This document shows positions 22,761 through 33,204 of a stretch of DNA of 64,000 nucleotides, piece after piece. Under the pieces are notes generated by a model. That model was not told the origin of the DNA. It saw nothing but the letters and a program-made list of their open reading frames with translations, and ran no database searches. The translations under genes were made by a program, and so were the position numbers. How positions within the stretch are numbered: the first letter of the stretch is position 1; every line of letters begins with the position of its first letter. Origin of the DNA: Ariolimax columbianus (Eukaryota; Mollusca; Gastropoda; Stylommatophora; Arionidae). The stretch covers positions 41,783,556 through 41,847,555 of the forward strand of contig JAVGWX010000014.1 of the NCBI GenBank assembly GCA_036924085.1. Reading direction: 5' to 3'.

Positions 22761-23805
22761 GTAGTTCGTGCTTTGTGGGATATTCTCGTCAGGCGGGGAT
22801 ACCTTTCCGATTAGAGAGACTGAGCCATATGTGAAAACCCGCAACGATGAAGTCGAGTCCTCGCCTTTAACCTTCAACTTTGATAGTTACAAGGGACTTG
22901 TCTTTCCCCAATGAGGAATACACATTTTACGAAGTGTAGTCAAAAAGTATATATGGGACTGACAATCAAGCAACAGCAACAGAGGGACCTACACAACAGC
23001 GACATCCGAATAAAGCCACAAGTCAAAGACATTCAGAGCACGTACACTTTTCAAAACACCGATTTGACTGGTCATCACAAGAAGGAAAGACGATTTGCTC
23101 TATGGTATCCTCGGGAAAAGAAGCGACCCCCCGATTGACCACCCACCAAATGGCAGGACACGATAGAGAGGAACGAAAACATTCCCGACCATCTTCGAAT
23201 AGACTGCTGGTCAACTCGTGCCCGAAACCACGGAGAGTGAAAACAGAGGCGCACAAATCCACCTACCAAGTTAAGAAACGGTTCAATTAAGATTAAGAGT
23301 AGTCAAGAGTATCCTTTGAAATTTTTTTAGGAAACGAATATGCTATATTATGGTTTCCCTACCCCACCTCGTACATCAGTAAATATTCAATGTTTTTATT
23401 CCATAAGTCATAGCATTTGCTTGAATACTTGAGCACTAGAATCATGGCATGAAATCCGACAAACAGCTTGTCCTGAGTCATGTATCTAGAAGCTGTTCTT
23501 TATATCCTACAGTCTGTCTGTTCAGATCTTAGAATTTTCGACACTGACTTCCGGTCTGACTCTCAGACTCTCATTTGACTATGAATAGTGTTTGTGAGTA
23601 GTTGCTTAGAATGGATCAGCTCTAGTGTTTTTTTTCATCAGTCCTTTCTTATGTTAGCGTTCATGCTGAGCAGTGTTATAGGACCTGGTCTCTGCCTTCA
23701 CCATTGCTTGGAACGGAAAAGCTCTCATTTTTTTAAGGCTTACTACTTCACCTATTCACACAATCAACGTTTGTTATGTATACCAACGTTCTACTTCTTC
23801 TTCTA
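22761..23805. other. No recognisable gene
   Basis: Opposed frames at 22911-23290 and 23023-23269 show no known motif. Nothing else supported. Confidence 0.4.
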
Positions 23806-24055
23806 TCGTCGTCTCACCTTCTTGGGGGTTGTATCCCAGTGTCGTCTCACCTTCTAGGGGGTTGTATCCCAGTGTCGTCTCACCTTCTAGGGGGTTGTAG
23901 CCCAGTGTCGTCTCACCTTCTAGGGGGTTGTAGCCCAGTGTCGTATCATCTTCTAGTGGGTTGTAGCCCAGTGTCTTCTCACCTTCTAGTGGCTTGTAGC
24001 CCATTGTTGTCTCACCATCTAGCGGGCTGTAGTGTCGTGATATGTATTTGTCGTT
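23806..24055. repeat. 33-bp minisatellite, 7 copies, in frame with a LINE tail
   Basis: Unit tgtcgtctcaccttctaggg plus ggttgtagcccag. On the minus strand it encodes 11-residue repeats PLEGETTLGYN. These continue without a stop from the LINE C-terminal reading at 24065-24370, giving an open frame from 24370 to 23774. Confidence 0.9.
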
Positions 24056-24059
24056 AACC

Positions 24060-24740
24060 TCTCTCATGGGCCGAGTATCATGTTTCCCCCTTTTACGGCA
24101 GGTCTCGTTTACCCTGTCTATCCACCTTTTTCTCGGTCTACCTCTCGCCCGTCTTCCTGATGTTCTCCTGTAGAAGGTTGCATGGACAGTGTGGTCTGAT
24201 TGCATTCTCACAATGAGGTCAAACCAATTTATTCTCTGCTGCTCGATGTACTGTATGCAAGGACTTGTTCCAACCTTTTCGCGAATACTCAAATTGGTTA
24301 TTCTGTCTCTTCTGGTGTTGTTAGTGACCTTTTGTGGGCACGGCATTTTGCAGGTGGCTAACTTTCGCACAGGGTTGGGTTGAAGATACTATTTATGATC
24401 TGCTTTTATGCTTGGAGGGAAAACTTTATGTGTTCTAGTAGTGACGACAGCTGGTATATAATAGCATTTGCCTTCTGCACTCTCGTCTCTATCTCTCTGT
24501 CGAGTCTGTCAACTTCAATAAAAACAGCTCCCAAATAACTAATCATTGTACCATTTTTATTTTTGTTTCATTCACTTGAATATCAAGCTTGGTGTGATTT
24601 CTACATGAATTTATTGCCAAAGTTATTGGTTTTTAATTCCCTCTTCTTGCAAATTGTCGCTAACTTATTTTGTTCTTAACTATTTTTTTCGACAGGTCTC
24701 CAGCCATTCATAACTTTTCCTTATGGTCAATATTAGATGG
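24060..24740 (-). pseudogene. RTE-like LINE RT tail
   Basis: Minus readings in order: LSKKIVKNK, KLDIQVNETKIKMV, LGAVFIEVDRLDREIETRVQ with KANAIIYQLSSLLEH, then (new frame) TRRDRITNLSIREKVGTSP, IEQQRINWFDLIVRMQS, RARGRPRKRWIDRVNETCRK. The last blocks are the classic tail of endonuclease/RT LINEs (RRDRIRN, QRxKWFGHxxRM, GRPRKRWID). The palm and N-terminal domains are absent and the frame is broken around 24370. Confidence 0.8.
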
Positions 24741-24999
24741 CAGACATTTTGCGGGAACAGAAACACTCGATCGACGAAAGGTTTTCCCAATTTAGATTCA
24801 AAAGAAGGATTTTTTTCATTCATTCATGCGGTGTTGACAGTCAATTGTTTACCAGAGCGAGATGTTTCAGTGCCATTGAAGCGTTGTGGCAAGAGACAAT
24901 AGACAGGTGACAAATTGGGATCCGACAGGCAGATGTGCAGCTTGTGAGCGTTATCGCATTGCATCGTATATGTGATGGTGTGTGAGTGTGTATGTGTGA

Positions 25000-25390
25000 C
25001 GAATGTCTGCCTGTGTGTGTATGTGTGTGTGTGTGTGTGTGATTGTATGTATATGGTCTTGAGAACGTCTGTAAGTATGTCTGTGTAAGTGCGCATGCGC
25101 GAATTTTTGTATATGTGTTGGTGTGCCTACTTGTATGAGTGTCTATATGTTTGCATCTGTTTGGATCAACGTATATGTGTGTCTGTGAGTATACATCTTA
25201 TATACTGTATACACTGTCTGTATGTCTGTTTATGTTATGGTGTATGTGTGTTCGTATTCGTGTTATGTGTGTGAATGTTGTTTGTATTCGCGATTATGTA
25301 TGTGTGTATGTGTATCTGATGTGTGTGTGATAATGTGTATTTGTATATCTGCGCGTATGTGTGTTTTCCAGTATTTTAATATCTGTAAAT
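25000..25390. repeat. TG-rich low-complexity tract
   Basis: Degenerate tgtgtgtatgtg sequence with a purer TG run at about 25011-25042. Cys/Val/Tyr-rich open frames here are artefacts. Confidence 0.8.
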
Positions 25391-25589
25391 GTGTATATGT
25401 TAAACCTGTGTCGTATTTTCACAGTTTGTTGCACACGGCTGAACTTTACTAGATTGGCCCCCTTTGCTCTAGCTGCAGACAGAGTCGGTTTAGGCGTGAC
25501 TGTGAAATATAAACACGTGACTATACTGAACTAAACACGTCTCCCGGGAGAAATGTCTAACACATCACTCTTACGATGAATGATGTACC

Positions 25590-25800
25590 CACGACCTCCT
25601 GAGGTTATGGAAAAGGCAAGACACCGACGATAAATATCCCCCCCCCCCCCTCCACTGCCTTATGGGATAACTGTTTATGGAAAAGGCTTCGGGAGTAAAC
25701 CGTGAGGAAAAATGTGCATTCTGTGCTATCTCCGGTCGTCTAAATAATATCTTGCCACTGGCCAAAGATAGCTCAGGACGAGAGAGTGAGATTGACAGAA
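25590..25800 (+). mobile_element. Possible SINE-C relic
   Basis: tatcttgccactggccaaag and gacgagagagtgagattgac align with the SINE-C body (tcttgccactggtacaaggt, gagagtgagattgatga). The head is degraded and includes a C-run at 25639-25650. Confidence 0.45.
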
Positions 25801-26099
25801 GGAGTGATTTTCTTCTTCACTTTAATCAAAATCACAGCGCATGTCACCCATTTCAGCGGTCTCAGCAAGACAAAAGACTGTCCACGCGGCTGAACAAAGA
25901 GAGTGGTCTTCATCACTTGTGATCGACTAACATTATCGTGAACATATGTATATGTGTCTACTTGTGGTTATGTACAGGTGCATGTGTGTTTGTATGTGTA
26001 TTAATGTATACGGTATGTGTGTGTTTAGGATTGTAATATCTGCATGTATGAATCTTTGAACATGTGTTTATCTGAATATTTGAATGTTTGAATATGTGT
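25801..26099. other. No gene; weak TG-rich sequence from about 25940
   Basis: Spacer followed by tatgtgtgtt-like low complexity leading into SINE-B copy 4. Confidence 0.4.
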
Positions 26100-26385
26100 T
26101 TCTTCTTCTTCTTCTTCTTCTTCTTCATCTTCTTCTTCTTCTTCTTCTTCTTCTTCTTCTTCTTCTTCTTCTTTTTCTTCTTCTTCTTCTTCTTCTTCTT
26201 CTTCTTCTTCTTCTTCTGCGTTCGTTCTGAATCCCCCGCTACTAAGCCCGGAACATAGGACTTTGCAAGCAGCTGGATGTAGTCCGGAGAACGGGATGCG
26301 TTGTGTCGCTAGTTTACAGCTTGACTGTGATATTTGCACTTTTCGGTCCGACACATCCGTCGTCGGCAGCTGTTTATGTGTATTT
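26100..26385 (-). mobile_element. SINE-B copy 4 with expanded GAA tail
   Basis: Minus reading: gacggatgtgtcggaccgaa, aagtgcaaatatcacagtca, ccgttctccggactacatcc, tccgggcttagtagcggggg, then gaacgaacgcagaagaagaa running into about 115 bases of GAA (TTC on plus at 26101-26218). The best view in this window of the SINE-B tail. The Glu-rich minus frame is an artefact. Confidence 0.85.
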
Positions 26386-26567
26386 ATTTATCTATGGGTG
26401 TTTGTACATGTGTATATATGCGTATATGGATGTTTGTATATATGTATACCTAAATGTATGGATGTCTGTATATGTGACTATCTGCATGTAAATCGGCAAA
26501 TCTGTACGTGTTTATGTGTCTGTTTAACAAATCCCCATTATGTTGTATTTATTACTAATATTGTTTC

Positions 26568-26665
26568 CAGACAGTCGAAGGCTTCACCTACCAAGGCAGT
26601 ATCCTCACCAGAGAAGAGAGCACCTACTATGCGGAGAATAACAGGATTGCAAGGGAAGCTCTCCG
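26568..26665 (+). pseudogene. Short LINE RT fragment
   Basis: Plus reading QTVEGFTYQGSILTREE followed by NNRIARE resembles the RT segment VxxFxYLGSxxxxD...EIxxRIxKA. Too short for family assignment. Confidence 0.45.
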
Positions 26666-26719
26666 CTTGGATGACTTCAAGCAGACGTCTGGAAGCGCCA
26701 AGAAATCAATGACGCCATG

Positions 26720-27310
26720 ATGGTATAAGTGTAAATCACTCTGCTGCATGTTTGTGACACATGGAAAGTGCATATTAGACATGCCATATAGCTAAATCGT
26801 TAGTACCTGAGCTGTCAGCGCAGATTGCTCAGAATACGGGGCCAATATGAAGCATCTAACTCTAAAATTCGTAATAAGTCATACATGTTGCGGATCTACA
26901 CACAAAAAAACAAATCAAACCCCAGATGAGATGAACGGGGCATGTTGTTCGCATATCCGTATTGGTACCTTCCCAACTAGAACTATGTGGTGATTTCAGA
27001 AAAAAACATACACTCATCATCATGCAGAGGAAGAGGGGATGGGGGTGGGGGTGGGGGGGGGAGGGGGTGGGGAGAGGCAAAGGGAGCAATAAAGATACTT
27101 CTTAAAAATGTATTAGTAAATAAAATGTCAGGCATGCCGTAAGAGTAGACCATAGAGTAATAGGAACTGGGGCCTTGTATCCTCATTATTTATAAACTAC
27201 ATTCCAAAATGTAAAAACAAAACGACAGATATAAGTGACAGATATAGGCATGCAGCTTGGAGGCTGCAGCCAAGATGCATCTCTAGGGGCATTCATATTT
27301 ATATATATAT
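26720..27310. other. No gene; G-rich run at 27037-27075
   Basis: Spacer containing a gggtggggg-type purine tract with potential G-quadruplex character. A short TA run abuts the next element. Confidence 0.45.
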
Positions 27311-28177
27311 GGAAGGCGTGTTCAAATGAAATCTGACCAAACTGCACCAAGGGAACAAACATACGACGCGCATGATGACGTCATTCCTGATGTAAACAGC
27401 ACATACCAAGTTTGCAAAATGTCATTATCAGCAGACCTTTGAAAACATGGCGGTTGTGATACGGAATCCGTTCAGAGTTGATCAGCGAGCTGTGATTCGG
27501 TTTCTAACAGCTGAAGGATGTCGACCAGTTGACATTCATCGCAGAATGTAGGCAGAGTTGACAAAAGTGTGTCGAAGACAACAGTGAAGAACTGGAAAAC
27601 GATGTTTAAAGAAGAGTGTGTGTTAATGTAAAATGGATCAGTACCCATTGTGAACACCAACCTACTTCAGTTTCATGCTAACCACCATTTGAACTGTTCC
27701 TAGCCACACAGCGAACTCTTCTGCTAGCGAACGGACGCTCCGGCGACGGTCCACCAGAATTGCTGCACCAATTTGTGCGATGGTATCTTCTGACGCAACA
27801 ATATGCGCCTGACCTGGTCTCGGAAGGTCTCTCGGGAACTGACGTCATTTCTTAGGCATTGCTATCCAGCTTCTCACTTTTGTCTTTTGCAGACTTGTCT
27901 TATCATATACTGCCTGCATTCTGGGACGAATGTCAAATGGTTGACACCCTTCAACAGTTAGAAAAAGAACCAACCCTCGCTGATCAACTCGGAACGGATT
28001 TCGTATCACACCCGTCATGTTTTCAACGGTCTGCTGAGGAAACTATGAGTCGGAGGATAATGACATTTTGCAAACATGAGGGTTGCTATGCGCTGTTTAC
28101 AACTGAAGTGACGTCATGCGCATCGTAAGTAAGTTCACTTGGTGTAGTTAGGCTTGGTTTAATTTGAAGACGCGTCG
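27311..28177. mobile_element. mariner-derived element with ~310-bp inverted arms
   Basis: The ends match the 17.6-kb mariner MITE (gaaggcgtgttcaaatgaaa at left, its degenerate inverse at right). Each arm carries the same transposase N-terminus in opposite orientation: plus NPFRVDQRAVIRFLTAEGC and PVDIHRRM, minus NPFRVDQRGLVLFLTVEGC and PFDIRPRMQAVY. The centre (minus, about 27850-27660) reads RPGQAHIVASEDTIAQIGAA and RSVRSLAEEFAVWLG, resembling the helix-turn-helix part of mariner transposase. No DD[DE] catalytic region is present, so it is non-autonomous. Several stops are present. Confidence 0.82.
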
Positions 28178-28204
28178 TATGTTCACATTTAGTGAGCGAA
28201 GAGT

Positions 28205-28577
28205 AACCATGATCAGGCTCAACATACAGATCAAGGTAGGAGTGAAGAGTAATCTGGATCAGGTGAAACATACTAATCAAGGTAGGAGTGAAGAGTAATC
28301 TGGATAATGTGAAACATGCTGATCAAGGTGTGAGCGAAGAGTAATCTGGATCAGGTGAAACATACTAATCAAGGTAGGAGTGAAGAGTAATCTGGATAAG
28401 GTGAAACATGCTGATCAAGGTGTGAGCGAAGAGTAATCTGGATCAGGTGAAACATATTGATCAAGGTGGGGAGCGAAGAGTAATCTGGATCAGGTGAAAC
28501 ATACTGATCAAGGTGGTAGCGAAAGATAATCTGGATCAGGTCAAACATACTGATCAAGGTGGGAGCGAAAGGTAATC
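28205..28577. repeat. 46-bp minisatellite, about 8 copies
   Basis: Units ggatcaggtgaaacatactg plus atcaaggtgggagcgaagag, period 46 bp (28211, 28257, 28303 and onward). It shares a gaaacatactgatca core with the arrays at 33205 and 35477. Confidence 0.92.
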
Positions 28578-28931
28578 TGAGCCATGCGAAATACTGACGA
28601 AAACCTTACCACACATCTTTGCTCATGCTACTGGGACAATGCTGTGTTGCAGTACTCTGATCAACGAGGTGGGATTCGATCTGGTATACTCACAGTGGTG
28701 GGTTACTGTGGAGCTTCGCATTGCTGCGGTCTGGACTATCCGGTTGACGGTACTTGTCGGTGTATTCACCTGAATTCAAATGTATCCCTAACAGTACTCC
28801 TGCCGCACCGCAGACAAATTATTTCTTTAACCTGATTTAACACGTCTTTATCGCCACCGATGTACTAACATTTGTATAGTGAATTTGTGAGTGACGCCAC
28901 TGTTGCGAAATTATGTAATATATGATATGTT
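28578..28931. other. No recognisable gene
   Basis: The 83-codon plus frame at 28584-28835 is Cys-rich but has no family I recognise. The right end supplies the first TSD copy of the LINE insertion. Confidence 0.4.
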
Positions 28932-28946
28932 AAATACTTGAATTGG
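28932..28946. repeat. Left TSD of the intact LINE
   Basis: aaatacttgaattgg, identical over 15 bp to 32055-32069. Confidence 0.95.
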
Positions 28947-31900
28947 CTAAACCAACTGGCAGGTAGCGACCACAGGCCGATCAGGCTAACCATTGACATG
29001 GAAGTAGGCCCACAGGAAACAAAACCGCTCCCACGTTGGAATTACAAACGAGCCGACTGGGACAGATTTGCAACCCTGACAGATGGGCTGTGTGAAACCA
29101 TCAACACACGAAACACCAAAATGAAGCCCATGGTAGAGAGCCTAAGCAAGGCAATAATGCAAGCCGCCACTGAAACCATCCCAAGAGGAGCTAGGAAAAA
29201 CTATAAGCCCTACTGGAATGATGAGTTACAGAAAGTGGAAGATGCAGTAACAAATGCCAGGAACATGGCAGAACGAGAAAAATCCGTGGATGCAAACATC
29301 GCCCTCAAAGCCGCCGCGGCGAAGTACAAACACACTCTCAAGCAAACAGCAAGAGAAAGTTGGAAAAACAAAACGGAAAGTTTAAACCTGGACAAAGAAG
29401 GGAACAAGCTATGGAAGCTAGTCAGAGCCATGAACGACGAAACCCCGTCAAATAAACAAATTACTATCAAGCAAGGCGAGAACTTGATCACAGGTAAGAA
29501 AGCCGCAAACGCCTTTGTCGATCACTATGCCAGAGCAAACCACATCGAGGTCCCTGCAGATAAGCATACAGACATTAGCGAAGAGCTAAAGGGGCACGAA
29601 AACATAAATACGGCTCCTGAAGAGCACATGATGGCCAAACTAACAATGCGCGAAATGGAAGAGGCTATGAGAACACTAAAGAGAAGGAAATCTCCCGGAA
29701 AAGACGGGATAACAAACGAAATGCTGATGGGGCTGGGCCAAACAGCGAAGAAAAAACTACTATCAGTCCTGAACCAAAGCTGGAAAAGGGGTATTGTACC
29801 CCAGGCATGGAAAGATGCAATACTGGTACCAGTACCAAAAACAGGAAAGGACAAAACAGATCCGAATGGATACAGGCCCATAAGCCTACTGAGCTGTGTC
29901 GGCAAGCTGATGGAACGGATGATAAACACCAGACTGATGTGGCATCTGGAAGAAAAACGAATACTAATTCCACAGCAAGCCGGCTTTAGACAGCACAGAT
30001 CCACTGAGGACCAGGTCATCCTCATAGCCCAGGAGATAGAAGATGCCTACCAGGCACAGAAACACACAGTAGCTGTTTGGGTGGATCTGGAAAAGGCATT
30101 TGACAAAGTCTGGAAAGATGGACTTAGAGTCAAGCTAAGAAGAAGTGATGTTTGTGGGAAGATGTACAAGTGGATCAACCACTACCTCAAACAAAGAACG
30201 GCCAGAGTCCAAGTACAAGGGCAGATGAGCAAAAAGGTGACACTCGAGCAGGGAGTACCCCAAGGGGGAGTACTGTCACCCACACTCTTCCTGGTATATA
30301 TAAACGATATTACAGAGAATATACCAAGAAGAGTCCATAGCTCAATGTTTGCAGACGATCTGGCTATGTGGACCTCTGAAAAGAATCTCACCATAGCAAG
30401 AAATCGGATGCAAACGGCCCTAACATCGCTGGAAGAGTGGGCGAACTCATGGCTGGTCAAAATAAACGAGGAGAAAACCACGTGCACAATATTCTCGCTC
30501 TCATTAAAACCCCAAAGTACCAAATTAAGCCTAAATGGCAAAATCCTGCAGCCAAACGACAACCCAACCTATCTGGGAGTCACATTTGATCGGCGCATGA
30601 CATGGAAAAGTCAGATTGAGAGAAACCGAATGAAAGCCAGAGAAAGAATGGCGATCATGAGGAAACTTGCTGGCACAAGCTGGGGAGCAGACGAAGGCAT
30701 ACTAAAGAAACTGTACACTGGAAGAGTGAGACCAGTTCTCGAGTATGGCATCGCGGCATGGACAACAGCAGCGAAGGCGAACTTCGATAAAGTTAACAAA
30801 CTTCAAAACCAAGCCATGAGAATCATAACAGGTGGCATGAAGTCAACGCCAATTGTAGAACTTGAAAAGATTACAAAACTGCAATCCATGACCGACAGAA
30901 GAGACTGCAGAGCCCAGCTGCAGTCAGAGAAACTCCGAAGACTGACGGACCATCCAATGTACCAGAGGCTAAACAATTTGGGAACTGGGAAACTAAAGCG
31001 GAGAAACTTTGCAGAAATAGCCAAAGCAAAGATGCACGAAGATCCCATAAACGCACTAACAACACCAAAACCCATCACTACTGTACGAAAACCTACTTGG
31101 AGGCAGGATATATTTCCAGAGGTGGTAGAAAATATACCAGGTATTGCAAACAAAAACTGCCAGACCGAAAAAGAAAGGAGAGACACTACCCTAAGCTTCA
31201 TAACGAAAAGCTACCCAAGCATGGACTGGACCCATGCATACACCGACGGTTCTGTAACAGACACTACACAGAACGGAGGGGCAGGAGCATTCCTGAACCT
31301 ACCAAATGGCAGAAAAATAACACTGTCATTCGCTACTGGTAAGTATACGAGCAATTTCAGAGCAGAGGCAGAGGCACTGAGGGCGGCAGTGGAAGAAATG
31401 GTAACACACAGTGAAAATGAGAGCCATATAGTCCTGCTGACAGATGCTCTCGAAGTAGTCACAGCGCTAAAAAGCCAGAAAAACACTGAGCTTAATGACT
31501 TAAGAGCAGCACTCTGCAAACTGTGCCAACAGTCCGCACCAAAAAGGGTAGTGGTACAGTGGGTTCCGTCACACTGCAACATCCAAGGCAACGAGGAGGC
31601 AGACAGACTGGCAAAAGAAGGTGCAAGGCTACCACAAATAGATACCAGTATGACGTACGAAGAGTCAAAACGGCTTATCAAAGCCAGGTACATGTCCAAA
31701 TGGGAAACCGAACATACTGGTTACACCAAAAACGATGCCTATTACCAGTTGAACCGAAGAGAGCAGGTCGTTGTCTTCAGACTTCGCACTGGCCACAACA
31801 GACTGAGGTACCACCTCTTCAACAAATTGAAGATAGGGTGTACCGACGAATGCCCGTGCGGTACTGGTAAAATGACCACTGAACATCTGCTGCAGAACTG

Positions 31901-32030
31901 CCCGACATACGAGGATCAGAGAGAGCAGATGTGGCCATTGCCAGTGGAACTGCAAGACAAGCTCTATGGTAGTGGCGAGAGTCTCAGGATGACCGCCGCT
32001 TTTTTCGAAAAAATAATGGTTACTGTCTGA
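28938..32030 (+). CDS. LINE ORF2-type polyprotein: endonuclease remnant, RT, RNase H
   Basis: Open frame of 1030 codons. The first three residues come from host flank; element sequence starts at residue 4. Residues 9-15 (GSDHRPI) are the end of the endonuclease. The RT domain spans about 230-560: SPGKDG at 252-257, a GYRPISLL block, QAGFRQHRSTEDQ, DLEKAFD with catalytic D383, GVPQGGVLSP, and FADD with D473/D474. The thumb includes VLEYGIAAW. RNase H spans about 765-900 with the expected acidic set D770, E810, D836 and D889 plus WVPSHCNIQGNEEAD. The C-terminus has C972-x-C974-x8-H983-x4-C988, typical of RNase H-bearing LINEs. Expected role: target-primed reverse transcription of its own RNA. 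Lacking most of the nuclease, this copy could not complete insertion by itself. There is no stop or frameshift, which implies recent insertion. Confidence 0.95.
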   Translation: MNWLNQLAGSDHRPIRLTIDMEVGPQETKPLPRWNYKRADWDRFATLTDGLCETINTRNTKMKPMVESLSKAIMQAATETIPRGARKNYKPYWNDELQKVEDAVTNARNMAEREKSVDANIALKAAAAKYKHTLKQTARESWKNKTESLNLDKEGNKLWKLVRAMNDETPSNKQITIKQGENLITGKKAANAFVDHYARANHIEVPADKHTDISEELKGHENINTAPEEHMMAKLTMREMEEAMRTLKRRKSPGKDGITNEMLMGLGQTAKKKLLSVLNQSWKRGIVPQAWKDAILVPVPKTGKDKTDPNGYRPISLLSCVGKLMERMINTRLMWHLEEKRILIPQQAGFRQHRSTEDQVILIAQEIEDAYQAQKHTVAVWVDLEKAFDKVWKDGLRVKLRRSDVCGKMYKWINHYLKQRTARVQVQGQMSKKVTLEQGVPQGGVLSPTLFLVYINDITENIPRRVHSSMFADDLAMWTSEKNLTIARNRMQTALTSLEEWANSWLVKINEEKTTCTIFSLSLKPQSTKLSLNGKILQPNDNPTYLGVTFDRRMTWKSQIERNRMKARERMAIMRKLAGTSWGADEGILKKLYTGRVRPVLEYGIAAWTTAAKANFDKVNKLQNQAMRIITGGMKSTPIVELEKITKLQSMTDRRDCRAQLQSEKLRRLTDHPMYQRLNNLGTGKLKRRNFAEIAKAKMHEDPINALTTPKPITTVRKPTWRQDIFPEVVENIPGIANKNCQTEKERRDTTLSFITKSYPSMDWTHAYTDGSVTDTTQNGGAGAFLNLPNGRKITLSFATGKYTSNFRAEAEALRAAVEEMVTHSENESHIVLLTDALEVVTALKSQKNTELNDLRAALCKLCQQSAPKRVVVQWVPSHCNIQGNEEADRLAKEGARLPQIDTSMTYEESKRLIKARYMSKWETEHTGYTKNDAYYQLNRREQVVVFRLRTGHNRLRYHLFNKLKIGCTDECPCGTGKMTTEHLLQNCPTYEDQREQMWPLPVELQDKLYGSGESLRMTAAFFEKIMVTV

Positions 32031-32054
32031 CTGTGTACGCAGAAGAAGAAGAAG
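28947..32054 (+). mobile_element. RNase H LINE copy 2: young non-LTR retrotransposon
   Basis: About 3.1 kb between perfect 15-bp TSDs, ending in a gaagaagaagaag tail (32041-32054). It begins inside the apurinic-type endonuclease domain, since only the terminal GSDHRPI motif remains, so it was 5'-truncated on insertion. The large ORF is intact from there to its stop. Truncated relatives occur at 9012-10008 and from 63574 to the window end, both on minus, and more diverged relatives at 41984-43520 and 56410-56990. Presence of RNase H after the RT points to the I-group lineages of non-LTR elements; exact clade not determined. Confidence 0.95.
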
Positions 32055-32069
32055 AAATACTTGAATTGG
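32055..32069. repeat. Right TSD of the intact LINE
   Basis: aaatacttgaattgg, directly after the GAA tail. Pairs with 28932-28946. Confidence 0.95.
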
Positions 32070-33204
32070 TAATTTCTTTTTAAAACATTGAATAATTTTT
32101 GTCTCGACTTTCCATCAATGGTTTATGTTGTGTCTCAATGTTGTGTATCTTGCAATATGATTAATAATGACCTTTTTCTGCTTTTACTGCGGTGTAGCAT
32201 GGGCAATGTTAGGGATACATTATAATTCAGATGAATAAACCGACAGGTACCCGGTTGACCTTCTCAAACACAAATAGGTATGTCAAAAATGCTACTGTAA
32301 CCTGTTATCAGATACATATCACCAACTGTTAACTCAATTCAGTACTGGGAGCTTCATAACGTGAGGATTACAGTCTTGATCGTTACTTCGTTGGTCAGAC
32401 TGCTGTAACACAGTCTGATTCAAGAAATACCAACGTGAATGTTAGGTAGGAGACTTGTTCTGTATGTTTCTCCTGCACTTAATTTTACTTCCCCCTCGAC
32501 AACCACAAAATGAAAACCATTAATAATGAAAAAAGCTACTAGAAATGCTCAGAAACAACCTTTCTGTAATTGACAAACTGAATAATGGTCATATCCGTAA
32601 CCATGAGAGAGAAGAACAAAGAATAAAGAGAAGACGCCTTCTAAAAAAAGTGACTGAGAATTATAATCCAAGATGTCTCATTTGTGTCAGCAACGCCTTG
32701 GACTTAATAAATGCAGTTTCTCCCCAATTCGTTGTCGCACTGGTCGACCCTAAGCAGAGTCAGGACTAGTAGCGACAGCTTTAGTCCGACCCGTGAGCAT
32801 GACGGAGTAGTAGCTTCAGACCATGTCTGTTCAGGATTCTGAAATTGTGCTTTCTCTCCTAAATAGTCAACGATCCCACATTTGGGGGAGGATTATTTGA
32901 TCTGTAAATATTAGGAATGTGGACCAATGATAAATTGTTTTATGGTTGCTTTGGGTAACACAGTAGCAACGTTGTGGTTGGGAGAGGGGGTGTTTTGTGT
33001 TAATAAAAACGGGTTCTAGACCAGCTCACGATATGTTCCCTTCTACCCAGCTGTAGACTGTAAGTTGATTTACATATATGGAAGACATGGCAGCGAGGAA
33101 GGGCACTTGTTACTTCCCTCAAAAACCGTAGTGACTTAATAGTGTTTCGAGCATTTCATCACTGATATAAGTTTTTCATTTGTAATTGCTTGACCTTTCT
33201 ATTT
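32070..33204. other. No recognisable gene
   Basis: Spacer. The plus frame 32545-32769 is basic (REEQRIKRRRLLKK) but too short to assign. Confidence 0.4.

Noticed and set aside
26025..26354. Glu-rich minus frame
   Set aside because: Translation of the GAA tail of SINE-B.
29525..30025. 166-codon minus frame opposite the intact LINE
   Set aside because: Shadow of the sense ORF; no motif, and the sense strand has all catalytic residues.
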